Positions 46,043 through 57,506 of a stretch of 64,000 bases of DNA are shown here, one piece after another. The translations under genes and the position numbers were made by a program. Numbering within the stretch: the stretch's first letter is position 1; every line of letters starts with the position of its first letter. The stretch is from Zopfochytrium polystomum (Eukaryota > Chytridiomycota > Chytridiomycetes > Chytridiales > Chytridiaceae): contig JAIVFJ010000016.1 in assembly GCA_025765615.1 (NCBI GenBank), positions 62,001 through 126,000 on the forward strand. Direction: 5' to 3'. A model generated the notes under the pieces. The model saw nothing but the letters and a program-made list of their open reading frames with translations, did not search any database and was not told the DNA's origin.

Positions 46043-46641
46043 GCACTTACATCATGGTCAAGCCCGACGGCGTCCAGCGCGGCCTGGTCGGCGAAATCAT
46101 CAAGCGCTTCGAGAGCAAGGGTTTCCAGCTCATCGCCCTCAAGCTTGTCTCCCCCGGCAAGGCTCACCTCGAGCAGCACTACATTGACCTTAAGGACAAG
46201 AAGTTCTTCCCTGGCGTGAGTCGAACCTTTGCTTTGGGAGCATCTTTTCTCTTTTCCTGAACCACTGGCTCTGTGAACCATACATCTCCAGCTGATCGAG
46301 TACATGACCTCTGGTCCCGTCGTCGCCATGGTCTGGCAAGGAAAGAACGTTGTCAAGTCTGGCCGCGTCCTCCTCGGCGAGACGAACCCCCTCACCTCGG
46401 CCCCGGGCACCATCCGCGGCGACTTCGCCATCGACATTGGCCGCAACATCTGCCACGGCTCTGACTCTGTCGAGTCGGCCGAGAAGGAGATTGCCCTCTG
46501 GTTCCCGGAGGGAGTCGTCAGCTACTCCCGCGCCGTCCACGCCTGGATCGTAAGTCTCTTATTTATTCTGCTTATTTGAGTGGTCGCGAACAAATGCCCG
46601 TATGCCTGACACGCGTTTCAATGTTTCCTTAGTACGAGTAA
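46043..46641 (+). CDS. Nucleoside diphosphate kinase
   Basis: Exons 46043-46215, 46292-46549 and 46633-46641, with introns of 76 and 83 bp. The product reads [74 protein letters not shown] and ends AWIYE, the classic C terminus placed on a tiny last exon. The active-site histidine is in NICHGSD. The enzyme transfers the terminal phosphate between nucleoside triphosphates and diphosphates. A usable start exon upstream of the AG at 46041-46042 was not identified; an internal ATG at 46054 exists but would drop conserved N-terminal residues. Coordinates therefore miss a few N-terminal codons. Confidence 0.92.
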
Positions 46642-46777
46642 ATCTATTTTTTACCGCCGCCAAACCCTTCCCGGTCCTGGAATAATGACCAAAGTTGAAT
46701 AAATATCACCGTGCGCAGCATTTACTGCAAACATAAGAAATAAGTAGCTTCGCAGCGAAGAAAGCATTTGATATCGA

Positions 46778-48903
46778 CTAGGACTGACTAGCTTGAACGA
46801 ATGTGCGGACGAGAGCTCGGAACTTCCGAATCCCGCCGCTGCCCAGTACGCAAAAGTTTGCTCGCGCAGGCTGTTGTGAGACAGCCTGGCCCATTGGCGG
46901 CGCTTTGGACCACCTAACCAGGTCCATGATTGGTGACGCTCCCTCCAGGACTCTGGTGCATCCTGTCAGCGTGAGGTACGTGAGCGCCTCGCACCGCATC
47001 ACAACGCTCCCGACTGCATACAGCGTGAGGCTCGGGCAGAAAGAGAGGTGCAGGCGGTCCAGAGTGGTCGCGACATGCTGGTTTCCGGCGAGAGCATGGA
47101 GCGAGACATCCGTCAGAGCCGGGCACTTTACGAGGCTGACACGCCGCAGCCGTGGGGCCGATGCAAGCAAGCACGAAACGCTCTGGCGGTCGAGAGCGTG
47201 TAACGGAGGAGCAGAGAACGCACAGCAGGAGAAAAAATAGAAACATGAGCGAAAAAAAAAAAAAAAAAAAAAAAAAATTCGAAGAAAACCCACGTCGTCC
47301 GTGACGCGCAGGCTGCCGAGGTCGACAAACTCGAGGGCCCGGCAGCCGCGCGCGACCGCCACGATTCCGTCGTCCGACACGCCCGAGCAATGCGCGAGGT
47401 GCAGCAGCGACAGCGTGGCGCCTGCGGCCGCCGAAGACGCCACCGCGCGCAGGCCGGCGTCCGTCACGCCGCGGCACCGTGCGAGGTACAGAGACTCCAG
47501 GCGCGGCGTCTCCGCGAGGATACAAGCGAGGTGCGCGTCCGTGAGCGTGCTGGCGCCCGTGAGGTTGAGGGAGCGCAGAGCGCAAAGTCCTGAGCCCGAG
47601 GTCCCGGCTGGTGCGGGTACGAGCTGGTGGTCGTTGCTGCGCGCGTGCTGAAGTTCAAGCGCTGCCTCTACCAACTTTTGTTGTCGTAGGTTGAATGGTT
47701 GTGGTTAGGGAATGAGAATGGCTGAACGCTCAAAATTAATAAATAAAAGTAACGCGTACGGACGGCAAATAGTCCTGTGCATCCGGCCACGTTAATCTCC
47801 TCCAGAAGCCCCGCCGCTGCATTCCGCGTCCTGGATCCAAACAGCGCCACGTACACCGCGTCGCCGGCCACCGCGGCCGCCGCAGTTCCCGCAAAGTCGA
47901 CCACGCGAAGCCGCCCGCACCGGTTCAGCAGCGCGGCGACGTTCGCGTCGACGCTCGCGGCGTCGGGACTGTGGCCGAGCCGCAATCTGAGCACGGTCAA
48001 GGTCGGCGCGAGGGCAGCGAGGCCCGCGACGGCGGACGAGTCCGGCGCGGCGGGACATGCGAGACTCAGCTCGCACAGGCGCGGTGCGAGGCTGGGTAGC
48101 GCGAGCGCGATGGCGGTCACGGTCGAGGCGACATGCGTTGGCGGCGGCGATGGCTGTGCAAGGGAGCGATGGCCTGAGGCGGCGGCGGCGGGGGAGAAGC
48201 AGAGGTCGAGGACTGCGAGGGACTGCTGTGTTGCGGAGAGGAGCTCGAGCAGGCTGTCTGGCGACGCGGTGTCGGGGAGCGTTAGGGCTAAGGTTCGCAG
48301 GCGGGCTGGGTGGGAACGAGCTAGTCGGAGGAGGGTGGCGTCGTCTGGAGATGGGTTGCACCTGCAGTGGGATGCCGCCGACGACGAAGCGAGTGCGATG
48401 ACGGGAGCTGAGGTGGACGCGCCAGGGAGTGGTTCGCGAGGTCCATTGGCCCGCCCGGTGGTTGTTGGCAGCCGACTCGAACGTCTGGTGGCAGTTGGGG
48501 AGACGAAGGTCTTTGCTCTTCCTCCCGCCAGGATGCGCAGGTTCCGGAGTTTCAAGCCAAGAGGGGTGGTGGTGATTTCGGTGCCACACTCCATTTCGTG
48601 TTGGCGGCTGACCTCCGCTGCGTCTTCGGCTACGCGTTCCAGGGCGGCGGAGGCGCTCGAAAACAGTGCATCAACCAGGCTGCAGAACTGATCAACGTTG
48701 CACACTGCTGGGGTGTGGTAGAGTTGGTTTCGGGCGAGATCGCAGAGCCGCCGGCAGACCAGTGCACACTGGCACAAGTCGTAAGGCGAGTCGAGCTGCG
48801 CAAGCACTTCGGCCAAGACTTCGTCAGGCAATGATAGCGGAGAGGTGGCGAGAGCGCGAAGCTTTCCAAGGGAAGCAGCGCGTGGAGCAGCTGAAAGAGT
48901 CAT
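46778..48903 (-). CDS. F-box / leucine-rich-repeat protein
   Basis: Three exons (48903-47760, 47667-47294, 47182-46778) with introns of 92 and 111 bp give 641 codons (640 residues). The F-box is at about residues 24-60 (LPDEVLAEVLAQLDSPYDLCQCALVCRRLCDLA). The rest contains Grr1/AMN1-type leucine-rich repeats: LRSLNLTGASTLTDAHL, LESLYLARCRGVTDAGLRAV, LSLLHLAHCSGVSDDGIVAV, LRRVSLVKCPALTDVSL, LTYLTLTGCTRV. Such proteins are substrate receptors of SCF ubiquitin ligases; the target cannot be predicted. The middle third is Ala/Arg/Pro-rich and poorly conserved. The second intron carries a run of about 27 A/T. Confidence 0.85.
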
Positions 48904-49099
48904 TAGAGGGGGGTGCGGCTGTGTGGAAGAGGATAGGTTATGGGAGGAGCCCCACTCGGTCGTGCGAAAGTTGTGTTAACACCTGTACTCCACTGAGTGA
49001 GTGATGTGATCGCGCTATTGCCCGAAAAGAAGGAAACGGAGAAGGAAAGAGGGATTCGGTCCAGGATTTCAGAGCGAGGAGCAAGAGGGATTCGAAGCG

Positions 49100-50236
49100 A
49101 CAGAAAGTAAGAGGGATTCAGTGAGTGAGAGACTGAGCAAGAGCGAGAGCGCAAGGATGAAGCTGGTGCGAAAGCGATGAAGTTCTTTTCTCTGTTAAAT
49201 AGTAAATATCTTGATCCTATCACAATCCTTCCCGCATCAATTGAGAGTCGGTCTGCAAAATCAAGCCCCGACAATACGACAATCCAAAAGAATCGGATCC
49301 ACATCTGTCTTGTGGACAAGGCGCGGTCGCTGCCTGCAACGATCGCCCCGGCAACACCGCCGCCTCCGCCGCCGCCGCTGCTGCTCTCAAACTCGTGCGT
49401 CATCATCTTCTGCCTGATCTGGAAGGTGGTGGCCCAAATTATTCTTAGAGCGTACTTGCGCAGCTTGCGCAGGTACAAAAAGCCAGCCAGGTTCATGGCC
49501 GTCCCCAGCACAGCGGACTTGATTTGCTGAAGAATTTGCTTCTTCAACATTGACCAGGGAAGGCGGATGATCTTTCCGACAGTAGCAGAGATGGATGCAG
49601 TGCGCGACGGGCTTTCCGACTGCGATCGATGGCCACGTCCTTGTTTTCGCACGGTTAATCGTGCGGGGGCGCCCCTCTTCATCTGATTCCGCCTGTTCTG
49701 GAATCGGCGGGCAGTCAGAAACAACCAACTGGGAATGGAGGGAAGGAAGGGTTTGCAGATAGAAGAGGCGCACACGGAGGCAAGCGAGAACAACAGCGAC
49801 CTGCTGACCCTATCGCGTCGCGAAACTCTGACTCCAAGATGAGTAGCCTTCGAGCAACAATATCAAGCTGCCTTTGCAAGCGTCCGCAAGACGGGCATAT
49901 GGCGCGCCTGGCACTTTCTGAGGCGCTTTTTGCTGAAAAACTATCGAACGGTGCATTTGCGTGATAGTCGTCCACCTCCACCTCCCCGCTGTCGTCCCGG
50001 TGGTCAATGCTGCGGTCTCGGTCGCCTGGAGAAGCGACCCCTTGCCGACAAGAGACCGGCTGCCCTGGGGAGAGCTCAGCGTCGTGGCGGTCCACAGCTT
50101 CGCGGGCCCTGGATGCAGTGGTTGTTTGGCCAGCGCCACCGTCGTCGTCGAGGTCGTCGTTGTGTGCGTGGTCGTCACGGTGACGCTGATGATTGCCGTC
50201 AATACTGACGATGTGCGGTGGAGAACGACCCGCCAT
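49100..50236 (-). CDS. Uncertain hypothetical gene
   Basis: An ATG at 50236 starts an open frame rich in Asp, His and Arg, ending in a helical CPSCGRLQRQLDIVARRLLILESEFRD segment (near 49810-49890). Downstream on the same strand, in another frame (needing an intron near 49700-49800), are basic and hydrophobic stretches: MLKKQILQQIKSAVLGTAMNLAGFLYLRKL and MWIRFFWIVVLSGLDFA. I do not recognise the family, and exon joining is not established. It could be a small membrane-associated protein or a chance combination of frames. Confidence 0.3.
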
Positions 50237-50496
50237 GTCGCGAAAATCTTTGGCTTTTTTCTTCCTTTTCTTTTTTTTCTTCTTTTTTTCTTATTTTTTC
50301 TTATTTTTCTTCTTTTTTTGTTCATTTATTTATTTCCCGAGTTTGTTCTTTCACTCGTCAAACGCTATAAATACCGGCGCCTACCGACTCGCTTCAACAA
50401 AGTCGGAGGAAACCGTTGACCCACCCTCCACCCCCGTGACAAGTCAATCACCCCCCCCGCCTCTCGCAAGGGACAACACCGCGACAAGGCACCACC

Positions 50497-52961
50497 ATGT
50501 CGGCAGCACCAGACTCCGCCACTTCCTCATCGGCCCCATCGGCCGACATCGACCCCGACCAGCTCGCTCGCCTGACAGACTTCTTCAGGACGCAGACCGC
50601 TTCGCCGTGGTCCCTCGCTGACTCGCTGTCCGTGCATTTCGAAGCGAACGTCATTGACATCATCAGGCACACCTGGGCGAGCTACGGGACCTCCAGCGGC
50701 AGCAGCGCCAGTAGCAACGCGGTGGAAGTATCGCGTAGAACAAAGTCCGGTCTCCTCCTCACCCTACTCGGACTGCCCCGGAAAAAGAGGGTCGCTTGTC
50801 GCCAGAGCGCCGAGCAGGTTGGTGCCCGTCCATCGATTTGGAGCGAGAAACCTTGTTTGAGCGCAGGCGTTCGTGTGTTTCTACGGAGCGCATTTGTCTG
50901 GGCAGGCCCGCTGTGTGTCCTGATGGCTTTCCTTCCACAGCTTCTCCGAAAAGCCGCAACGGAAGATGATGTCCTTATCAAGACTTTTGCTGGTGCAATT
51001 CTCCCTTTCATGGCCGCAGACCCGAAAAACAACCTGCTCAGTGGCGCAAAGCCCAGCTGGGGACCATCGGCGGATGTCGCGTTAGACAAGTGGTGTCCGC
51101 CGTTTGCCGAAGCGCTGAAGCAGCTAAAACCAGCACGTATGTTTTGGAGTTGTCTTTTGATCCGTGAACGGGTCTGACCGAAATTGCGAGGACTAGTGTT
51201 GGAAAAGCAATTGCGCTTCAATCCGACTTACTTCCGCTACCTCTGCCTTAGCGCCGTTGAGTGTTTCAGGAACGCGGACAAATCCTCCCTCGATGACTGC
51301 CTTGGACCGGAAGTAAATATTCGTGCAGAACATCAGATCCCCACCGAAGCAGAGCGCATGAAGAAGTACCAAAATTGGGGAAGCAACCGCTCGGCAAACG
51401 CAGGTACTTTGTTCGTGGCCTGCCAAATATGATGGAATTGACGGTGTCGTCATTAGCTCAAGACTCGCCTTTAAAGTCGACCCTTCCGACGCCATCATCA
51501 CCGAAGTCGAGCAACACAAGCCCGTTGTCAGGACATCCTCCATCCAGACCAGTTCCTGAACGGTAAGTGTACAGCGAGCCACACCCCGCACCTATTGTCA
51601 AGCAGTTTTCGACCAAAGCCTGTCTTTTTTACCTTATTTATATTCTTGTTTTATTTTCCCCTTTGCAGCCGCGTCAGCTCCTCGAGCATTCCAGGTCGAC
51701 CGCGTTCATCTTTGGGTATACCATCAAGTGAGTAGTTCTCTCCCCTCTGACAGTCTGACTAATTTCCTCCTTTCCGTCGAGCTAGAGCGACCAAGTATGG
51801 ATAGGCCGGCGGCACCGATATCACGACCAGCTCCGAAAGCCTCGAAGGTGAAAACTCTTGATCTCTCTGAGGTGGTCAGTGCCGACCAAGCGATTATTGA
51901 CGCGAAGAAGAAGGAGGCTGAAGGTTAGCGCCCGTTCTCATACTGATAGTCGATGTTTACGTTGAAGGTAGATCTGGTCAAAGATCAAGAGAAAAAGAAG
52001 AGAGAATTAGAGGAAAAACGGCAAGCCGCGCGAGAGCAGAAAGAACGGGAACAAGAGGAGCGGCGTTTACAAAGAGAAAAAGAGCAAGAGGAGAGACGTC
52101 TCAAACGCGAAAGGGAGCGTCTAGAAAAGGAAGCCAAGGAGCTCGAAAGACGAGAAATTGTAGAGAGGAAGCGAAAAGCGCAAGAGGAGCAGGAAGAGGC
52201 TCGTAAACGTAAGTTTCTTTTCGTTCAGCTGTTTGTTACTGGGTACCCCTATCGCCGTCACGTCACTTACTCTTTGGTAGTAGCAAAGACCGATGGTTCT
52301 CAAATGCCAGGAAGCGCCCCGACTGCGAAGCGGTCTTCTGCGGATCCTGTTGAAGCTTTCGACTCAAAGCGACCGAAGCTGTCCTACCCGACCCCCGTTC
52401 AACCCGTTCAAATTCAACCCGTTCAGCCCTTACAGCCCTTACAGCCCGTACAGCAGCCGGTTGGTGTGACACCATTGATGTACCAGCCGATTGCTCAGTA
52501 CGCAACTGCGTCCGGCTCTCCAATGCCCCTGCTGTCGAATGCGGGCATGATGCAGTACCAGCCAGCCGCCCCCCAGCCTTTGGAACAACCCATTGTGAGT
52601 GCGCTGGTGGCGCCGCCGGCCCCTCCAGATCTCGATGCAGTGATTGGCCCGGACACGCCGCTGCTTACAGCGGAAAATCGTGAACTCATTCGGAACTTTT
52701 TGAGTGGTCGATATGGTATGTCCACGATTCTCTCCGTTTATTTTTCTCAATGTTTTTCACCATGTCTGACGGCACCCACTATTTTTCCTTCGTCTCTTTA
52801 CATTCTCAGAGCGGAGCAAGGACAAGGCGGAGATCAAGCTGTCCGAGGCTGTCATTCCCGACCAGGTAACCGGGGCGATGTGGGTGCACACACTTTTTAT
52901 CGTACTGGACTACGATCTTTGCAAGTGGCGCAAGATCAAACGGCGGAAGAAGGTGGCTTGA
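50497..52961 (+). CDS. NELF-A-like protein (negative elongation factor subunit A)
   Basis: Nine exons fit one frame: 50497-50817, 50941-51136, 51197-51403, 51457-51562, 51669-51727, 51786-51923, 51984-52208, 52281-52715 and 52810-52961. They total 613 codons (612 residues). The N-terminal domain matches the NELF-A helical (HDAg-like) region: SLSVHFEANVIDIIRHTW, GLLLTLLGLPRKKR, EDDVLIKTFAGAILPFM. The centre has KVKTLDLSEV, like the conserved DIS/DLSE motif after the basic linker, followed by a long charged coiled coil (about 75 residues of K/R/E) unlike metazoan NELF-A. The C terminus matches the NELF-A end: PLLTAENRELIRNFL, KAEIKLSEAV, MWVHTLFIVLDYDLCKWRKIKRRKK. NELF-A binds RNA polymerase II and holds it near promoters with DSIF; that role is inferred. 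Confidence 0.75.
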
Positions 52962-53091
52962 AGGCTTCGCTCATGTCCCCCACTTCAAACCAGTCGACCA
53001 CATGTGCATATTGGCTGTCTCTCGCTCGCTCGCCCACTTTCACAGACTCAATCACACACACATCGAGTGGATGTAACTTACCCGTCGTGGG

Positions 53092-53155
53092 TCTCTCTCT
53101 CTCTCTCTCTCTTGCTCTCTCTCTCTCTCTCTCACACTCTCTCTCACTCTCTCTG
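53092..53155. repeat. (TC)n / (CACTCTCT)n microsatellite
   Basis: An imperfect TC tract about 130 bp downstream of the NELF-A-like stop codon. Confidence 0.9.
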
Positions 53156-53428
53156 TGGTGTACATATTGTGAAGGGAGTTTGAGCTCGTAAATACATAAT
53201 CAGGGCACGTATGAATCGAGAGGGACAATGTTCTGCAAGAAGGTGCGACGCGCATACCCTTGCACACGCAGCGCGCCATCGGCCAATTGGCTGGTTGCAT
53301 GGCTAAATCTGGAAAGGGACGGAGACAGGGCGGAAGACAGCATAACCAAACAAAAAAAAAGAAAAAACAAAAAGACCCGACCCTCACAGACAGCCTCTCG
53401 CGCATAGACCAAGTGATAACTTCTCGGG

Positions 53429-54657
53429 ATGCCGCCGCCAAAGATGCTCGTCTTCCCCCTTCGTCCGAGGCCAATACCGCCGCCACTGCACGCTGCTGCT
53501 GCTGCTGCTCAGACAGCGTCGCCGCCGCCGCCTCCGTCGTGGCGGCCGACCGCGTTGGACGCACGATCAAGGAAGTTGGCACGCGGATGCGCATTCACCT
53601 CGAACCACCTGCCTCCCCTCTTTTTCCACTACCACGATCCCGACAGACCCGACGGCGACGGCGACGGCGACGGCGGTGCTTCAACAACTGGCCCGTCATC
53701 CTCCGCCCATGGCGAGGACGCACAAAAAACGAAAACGGGGACGGCGACGACTTTGACCCAGAGATTGCTTCAGAGATCAGCCAGCGTCGGACGATCAGCC
53801 GTCAAGCAGTGGGACGACATGGGCCGCGCCGGCCCAGGAACCTGGCGCCGACGCTTGTTCAATTTTGGCGAAGACATGCTCTCACAGATCGACGCCGAGG
53901 AGTGGTTCCTCAAAGAGCTCGTGCCCCTCACCGCTGCCACCGCTCCGGCCTCCGTCGTGAGTAGTTGTTGGGTTGTTCCGTTTATTCATTGCGTGGCCAT
54001 CTTCTGACAAACCAAACCACATTCCCCAGCCCACTCTCACAACGACCGCACCACCAACAACCATTGAGCTCCACCACCCAAGCCACCTGCCACCTTCCAC
54101 CTTCCTGCCCACCCTCGCAGCACTACTACACCGCCGCCTCGCCTACCACCGCCGTCTGTACCTCGCCTCGGTCGTCGCCCTCCCCTTCTCCGCCTCCCTG
54201 TCCGTCGTCCCCGGCCCCAACGTCTTTCTCTTTTACAACCTCCTACGCTGTGTCGACCACTGGCGCGCGCACCGCGGCGCCGAAAAGCTCGTGAAGCTGC
54301 TCGGCATTGAGTCCACGCCGACCGCTCACACGAACCTCCGCCGCCGACGCCGCCGCCGACGTCGGGCCGTGGGTCACCAGCGTGCCCGACGGCGCCCTCG
54401 ATGCCGCGTGGCGTGCGTTCGAGACGCGGCTGCGCCTTCGGCAGGATGCTGCGACGGCCGTGGCGGATGCGGAGAAACAAGGCCCGGGCGCCGGTGGCGA
54501 AGGCGACGGCGCGAGGGCGGACCTTATCGACGACGAGGCGGTGGCGGCGCTGGCCATGCTGGAGGGCTCCCACGACGTGGCGCTCCATCGGCACGTCGAG
54601 CGCGCGAGGAATCAGGTCGCGGCTCTTGTGCGGTCGCAGCAGCGAACTAGCGCATAG
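53429..54657 (+). CDS. Mitochondrial K+-H+ exchange-related protein (Mit_KHE1 family)
   Basis: Exons 53429-53956, 54030-54310 and 54381-54657 with introns of 73 and 70 bp give 362 codons (361 residues). The N terminus is rich in Arg, Pro and Ala, compatible with mitochondrial import. The signature is QWDDMGRAGPGTWRRRLFNFGEDMLSQIDAEEWFLKEL (about residues 130-170), then LAALLHRRLAYHRRLYLASVVALPFSASLSVVPGPNVFLFYNLLRCVDHWRAHRGAEKL. This is the usual order of the Mit_KHE1 family, implicated in yeast mitochondrial cation/volume balance. The GC-rich second intron (donor GTCCAC) resolves an apparent +1 frameshift. Confidence 0.78.
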
Positions 54658-55140
54658 TTGCCGTCGCCCAACATGCCACTAATGAGGGACATCGTTGGAC
54701 TGCCCTTCACCCTCAGTCAAACAACCCCAAAACACACTGGTGCTAATTTCTCCCTGTTACCTCATTCCTTACTTTACTGCCTCATTCCTTACTTTACTGA
54801 AATCGGGTTTGTTTGGGCATTCCCACAGACTATTTTCCCTCCTATTCTTTTACCTCCGCGCCTCGTCTCGTCTAAAATGTCTTTGTTTTTTTCCCTTCGT
54901 TCGGTGATTTCCCCCTCAAACCGCGGCAAGCAGTCTTTCGGTTTGGACGCCTAATCCTTGCCTCTCTCTTTTTTTTTTTTTCTTTCCCATATCACGATGG
55001 CGTTTTTTGGGCTCTCTCTCTCAACTCCCTCAACTTCCAACGCTCGGTAAGCCTCCAGATATATATATTAAAACCTGTGATAAGCGGGGGGCCTAGCCCG
55101 TCTCGAAAAGCGCAACGACAATTTTTCTTTCGACGACTCG
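54658..55140. other. Intergenic between convergent genes
   Basis: No gene seen. It holds a tandem duplication of CTCATTCCTTACTTTACTG (54762-54799) and pyrimidine-rich tracts, likely the 3' ends of the Mit_KHE1 (+) and CFAP144-like (-) genes. Confidence 0.5.
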
Positions 55141-55736
55141 CTACTTCTTCGCCGCCGCCCCTTTTTCCTCCTTCGCCACGCCCTGGTTCCAACACTTTGT
55201 GATCTCACACTCCACTCGCGGCCGGTAGAACCGCGGGTCCGTCGTCCGGAACAGCACCTGCGCGTCCCACCCGCACACCTGCGACGACGTCGCGGGCACC
55301 GCAAACTTTTCGCGCGGCGTCAGCTTGGCCTTTGCTTCGAAGCGGCAGTACTCGTCTTTTGGTGGGGAAGTTTTTCTTTTTTTTTAATTGAGAGAAGTCC
55401 GGCAGAGGAAAGGGAAAAACGGGAGGTTCGCGTCTGGGGGGTTCCCACCGTCTTCTATTTCGTCGACGGCAAGACTCATGCTCTGCGGTTTGTTTGTGAC
55501 AACGAGCTCTGCGTGGTTGTTTCAGCGTTCATGGTGTCAAGGTTTATACGCTTCGAGATCGTCCCGAACTTTCCGCCCCCACATACTCAACTGCTCTTTA
55601 CGTGGGGACTCAGCATGTACCGGTCGTACAGCTTGTGCACGCGGAGCTCCTTCTTGATGGTCTCGGCCTGTATGCGGTCAAAGAAGATGGCGTTCTTCTT
55701 GTCGCTCGCGTCGGCCGACGCGTCTTTGTCGCCCAT
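55141..55736 (-). CDS. CFAP144/FAM183-like ciliary protein
   Basis: Three exons (55736-55602, 55506-55449, 55355-55141) with introns of 95 and 93 bp give 136 codons (135 residues), about the length of human FAM183A (134). The alignable landmarks are ETIKKELRVHKLYDRYMLSP near the N terminus, VVTNKPQSMSLAVDEIED in the middle, and KFAVPATSSQVCGWD ... FYRPRVECEITKCWNQ toward the C terminus. The tail is Lys/Ala-rich. CFAP144 is a microtubule inner protein of motile cilia in animals and algae. Its presence implies that this fungus makes flagellated cells (zoospores). The assignment rests on my recognition of the family. Confidence 0.68.
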
Positions 55737-56101
55737 CGTCGTCGTCGTCGAGTGCAGTACGTAAAGCACGTAAAGGAGAGCGACGGCTAATTTTTGTTTT
55801 TGGTGTTCCTGGCTCTGCTATATTGGAGAAAAGACGTTGCACAATAGCATATGATCCACATCAAGAAGAATGAGGGAAAGAAAAATGAAAAAAAAAAAAA
55901 AAAACGCGCAGATAATACGTCCCTCGTAGCGCGCCCTCGCCAACCCAGCAGGGCAAACCAGTACTCCCGCAACAACCCTCGCCTCTACGCGGCAATGGCC
56001 GGTGATTGCTCGGAAAGAAAAAAAAAAACAACCACCATCCACCTGGGTCCCCCAAACACGCAGGACGACACGGGCAACGCGCCGCAAACCCGCGCCCCCC
56101 T
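55737..56101. other. Intergenic between CFAP144-like and E2 genes
   Basis: Contains two A-runs (about 55888-55903 and 56020-56030); no gene seen. Both flanking genes are on the minus strand. Confidence 0.5.
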
Positions 56102-56856
56102 CTACTTCGTGCAGTACTTTTTCACCCACTCCTGCGCCGTCTTGTCAAACTTTGCGCGATCGCCTGTGTACACCTCGGCGACCGAGCCGTTGATCGCGTC
56201 CTCCGGGATCGGAAACTCGAGGATCAGTGACAGCGACAGCAGCACGTCCGTCAGCTTGTTCGACGGCTTCCACACGTCCGGCTTTAGCACGCCGATGCAG
56301 ATCGAGCCGTCGTCGTCGACGTTGGGGTGGTAGATCTTGGTGAGGAATTTGACCTGCCGAGGAAGGGAGGGTTTGAGGTTTTAGAAGCGGACGGTGCGGA
56401 AGGAGTGCGAGATCAAGGCGCCAGGGCGGTGGGGATCAAGTGGGGTTGAGGAGAAGTTGCTTTGGGCTGAAGACCGGGAAGGAGGGCAAAGTCGGGGCCG
56501 CTGGTTGGATACCTTTGGTGGCTTGAACGGGTAGTCGGTGGAGAGGTCGAGCGACACTTTGAAGGCGCCATCCCTGAAGGGGCTGTTGGCCTGTTCACGA
56601 TGAAGGGGTTGGAGGTGTGAGCGAGCACAAGGAGGTAGAAAGAGAGAGGCAGGAGAGCGCGAAGCCGCCACGCCCACGCCACAGGCCGCAAACGAACGAC
56701 CGCAACCAACAACAAACAAGACGCACGCACCGGCCCGAACAGCACAGCCTCCCACTTGAAGAGGTCGTCGCCGCCGCCCGCCGGACCCGCCGAGAATGCC
56801 TTGCTGGGGTTGTTTACGACTTCGCCAAGCTCCTTCTGAATCCGCCGCAGCGCCAT
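56102..56856 (-). CDS. Ubiquitin-conjugating enzyme E2, UBE2L3-like
   Basis: Three exons (56856-56731, 56590-56513, 56353-56102) with introns of 140 and 159 bp give 152 codons (151 residues). MALRRIQKELGEVVNN is a standard E2 first helix. The fold continues with DLFKWEAVLFGP, FKVSLDLSTDYPFKPPKV and the YHPN motif (KIYHPNVDDDG). The catalytic cysteine is in SICIGVL at about residue 87, close to UBE2L3 Cys86. The C-terminal helices (KPDVWKPSNKLTDVLLSL, DRAKFDKTAQEWVKKY) also fit UBE2L3 better than UBC4/5, which has a leucine-aspartate-isoleucine after the cysteine. UBE2L3-type E2s work with HECT and RBR ligases. Confidence 0.88.
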
Positions 56857-57506
56857 GCCTCCTTCAAAATAATTGTGTCGAAGTGTTTGTTCTTGCTGTT
56901 CTCCTCGTTCTCTTTCTGCTTTTTCCTTTATGCAGCAAAGCAGATTCCTCCCGTTCACAACAAGTTGTGTTTCAAAATGGTGCCACAGAAGAAGACGAAG
57001 AAGAAAAAGGAGACCCCAAACGGATTGAGCCAGCAAACCGAGTTAAGGGGGAAGGACGAAGGGCGAACGAGCGGGAGGGGGAGCAGTGCGGTCCCGCGCT
57101 GTTCACACGGCGGATACTCACATTCCAAGCACACACACCACCCGAGGCTTAGTCCAACCAGGGGTAAGAGAAGAAAGGGGGGGGAACAACAACAAGCGAA
57201 TGGAAGGGAGAAATCAAGGGCAGCGGTGTGATTTAAGACGTTGCGATCAACGAGCTGACTGGTGCAGCTCGTGCAGCAGCCAAACCACTCGTCGAAAGGT
57301 AGAAGGGCTGGCGATGCATTCACGTAACATTCCTGGTGCCGATGAAACAAAAGGTAATAGAGCACATTTGAAAGCATAAAAACACTTCGCCGCGGGAACG
57401 AACGAGAAAAGGCAGGTACAAGCGAAAATGAGAATAAGCAGGAGGAGAGGGCCAGATCCAGCGTCCAAAGATGCCTACATGGATTGGGGGAACTAAAGGA
57501 AACCGC
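56857..57506. other. Intergenic between E2 and NADPH oxidase genes
   Basis: No gene seen. Purine-rich on the plus strand; frames present lack start codons and motifs. Both flanking genes are on the minus strand, so this holds the E2 promoter and the NOX 3' region. Confidence 0.5.

Noticed and set aside
48903..49793. 296-codon frame on the minus strand as a stand-alone gene
   Set aside because: It overlaps the start of the F-box gene and includes its upstream region. Only a part may be a real exon, so it was reduced to a low-confidence call starting at 50236.
54290..54385. Apparent +1 frameshift in the Mit_KHE1-family gene
   Set aside because: A GT-AG intron at 54311-54380 (GTCCAC...CACCAG) joins both frames exactly and the exons sum to whole codons, so no frameshift is needed.
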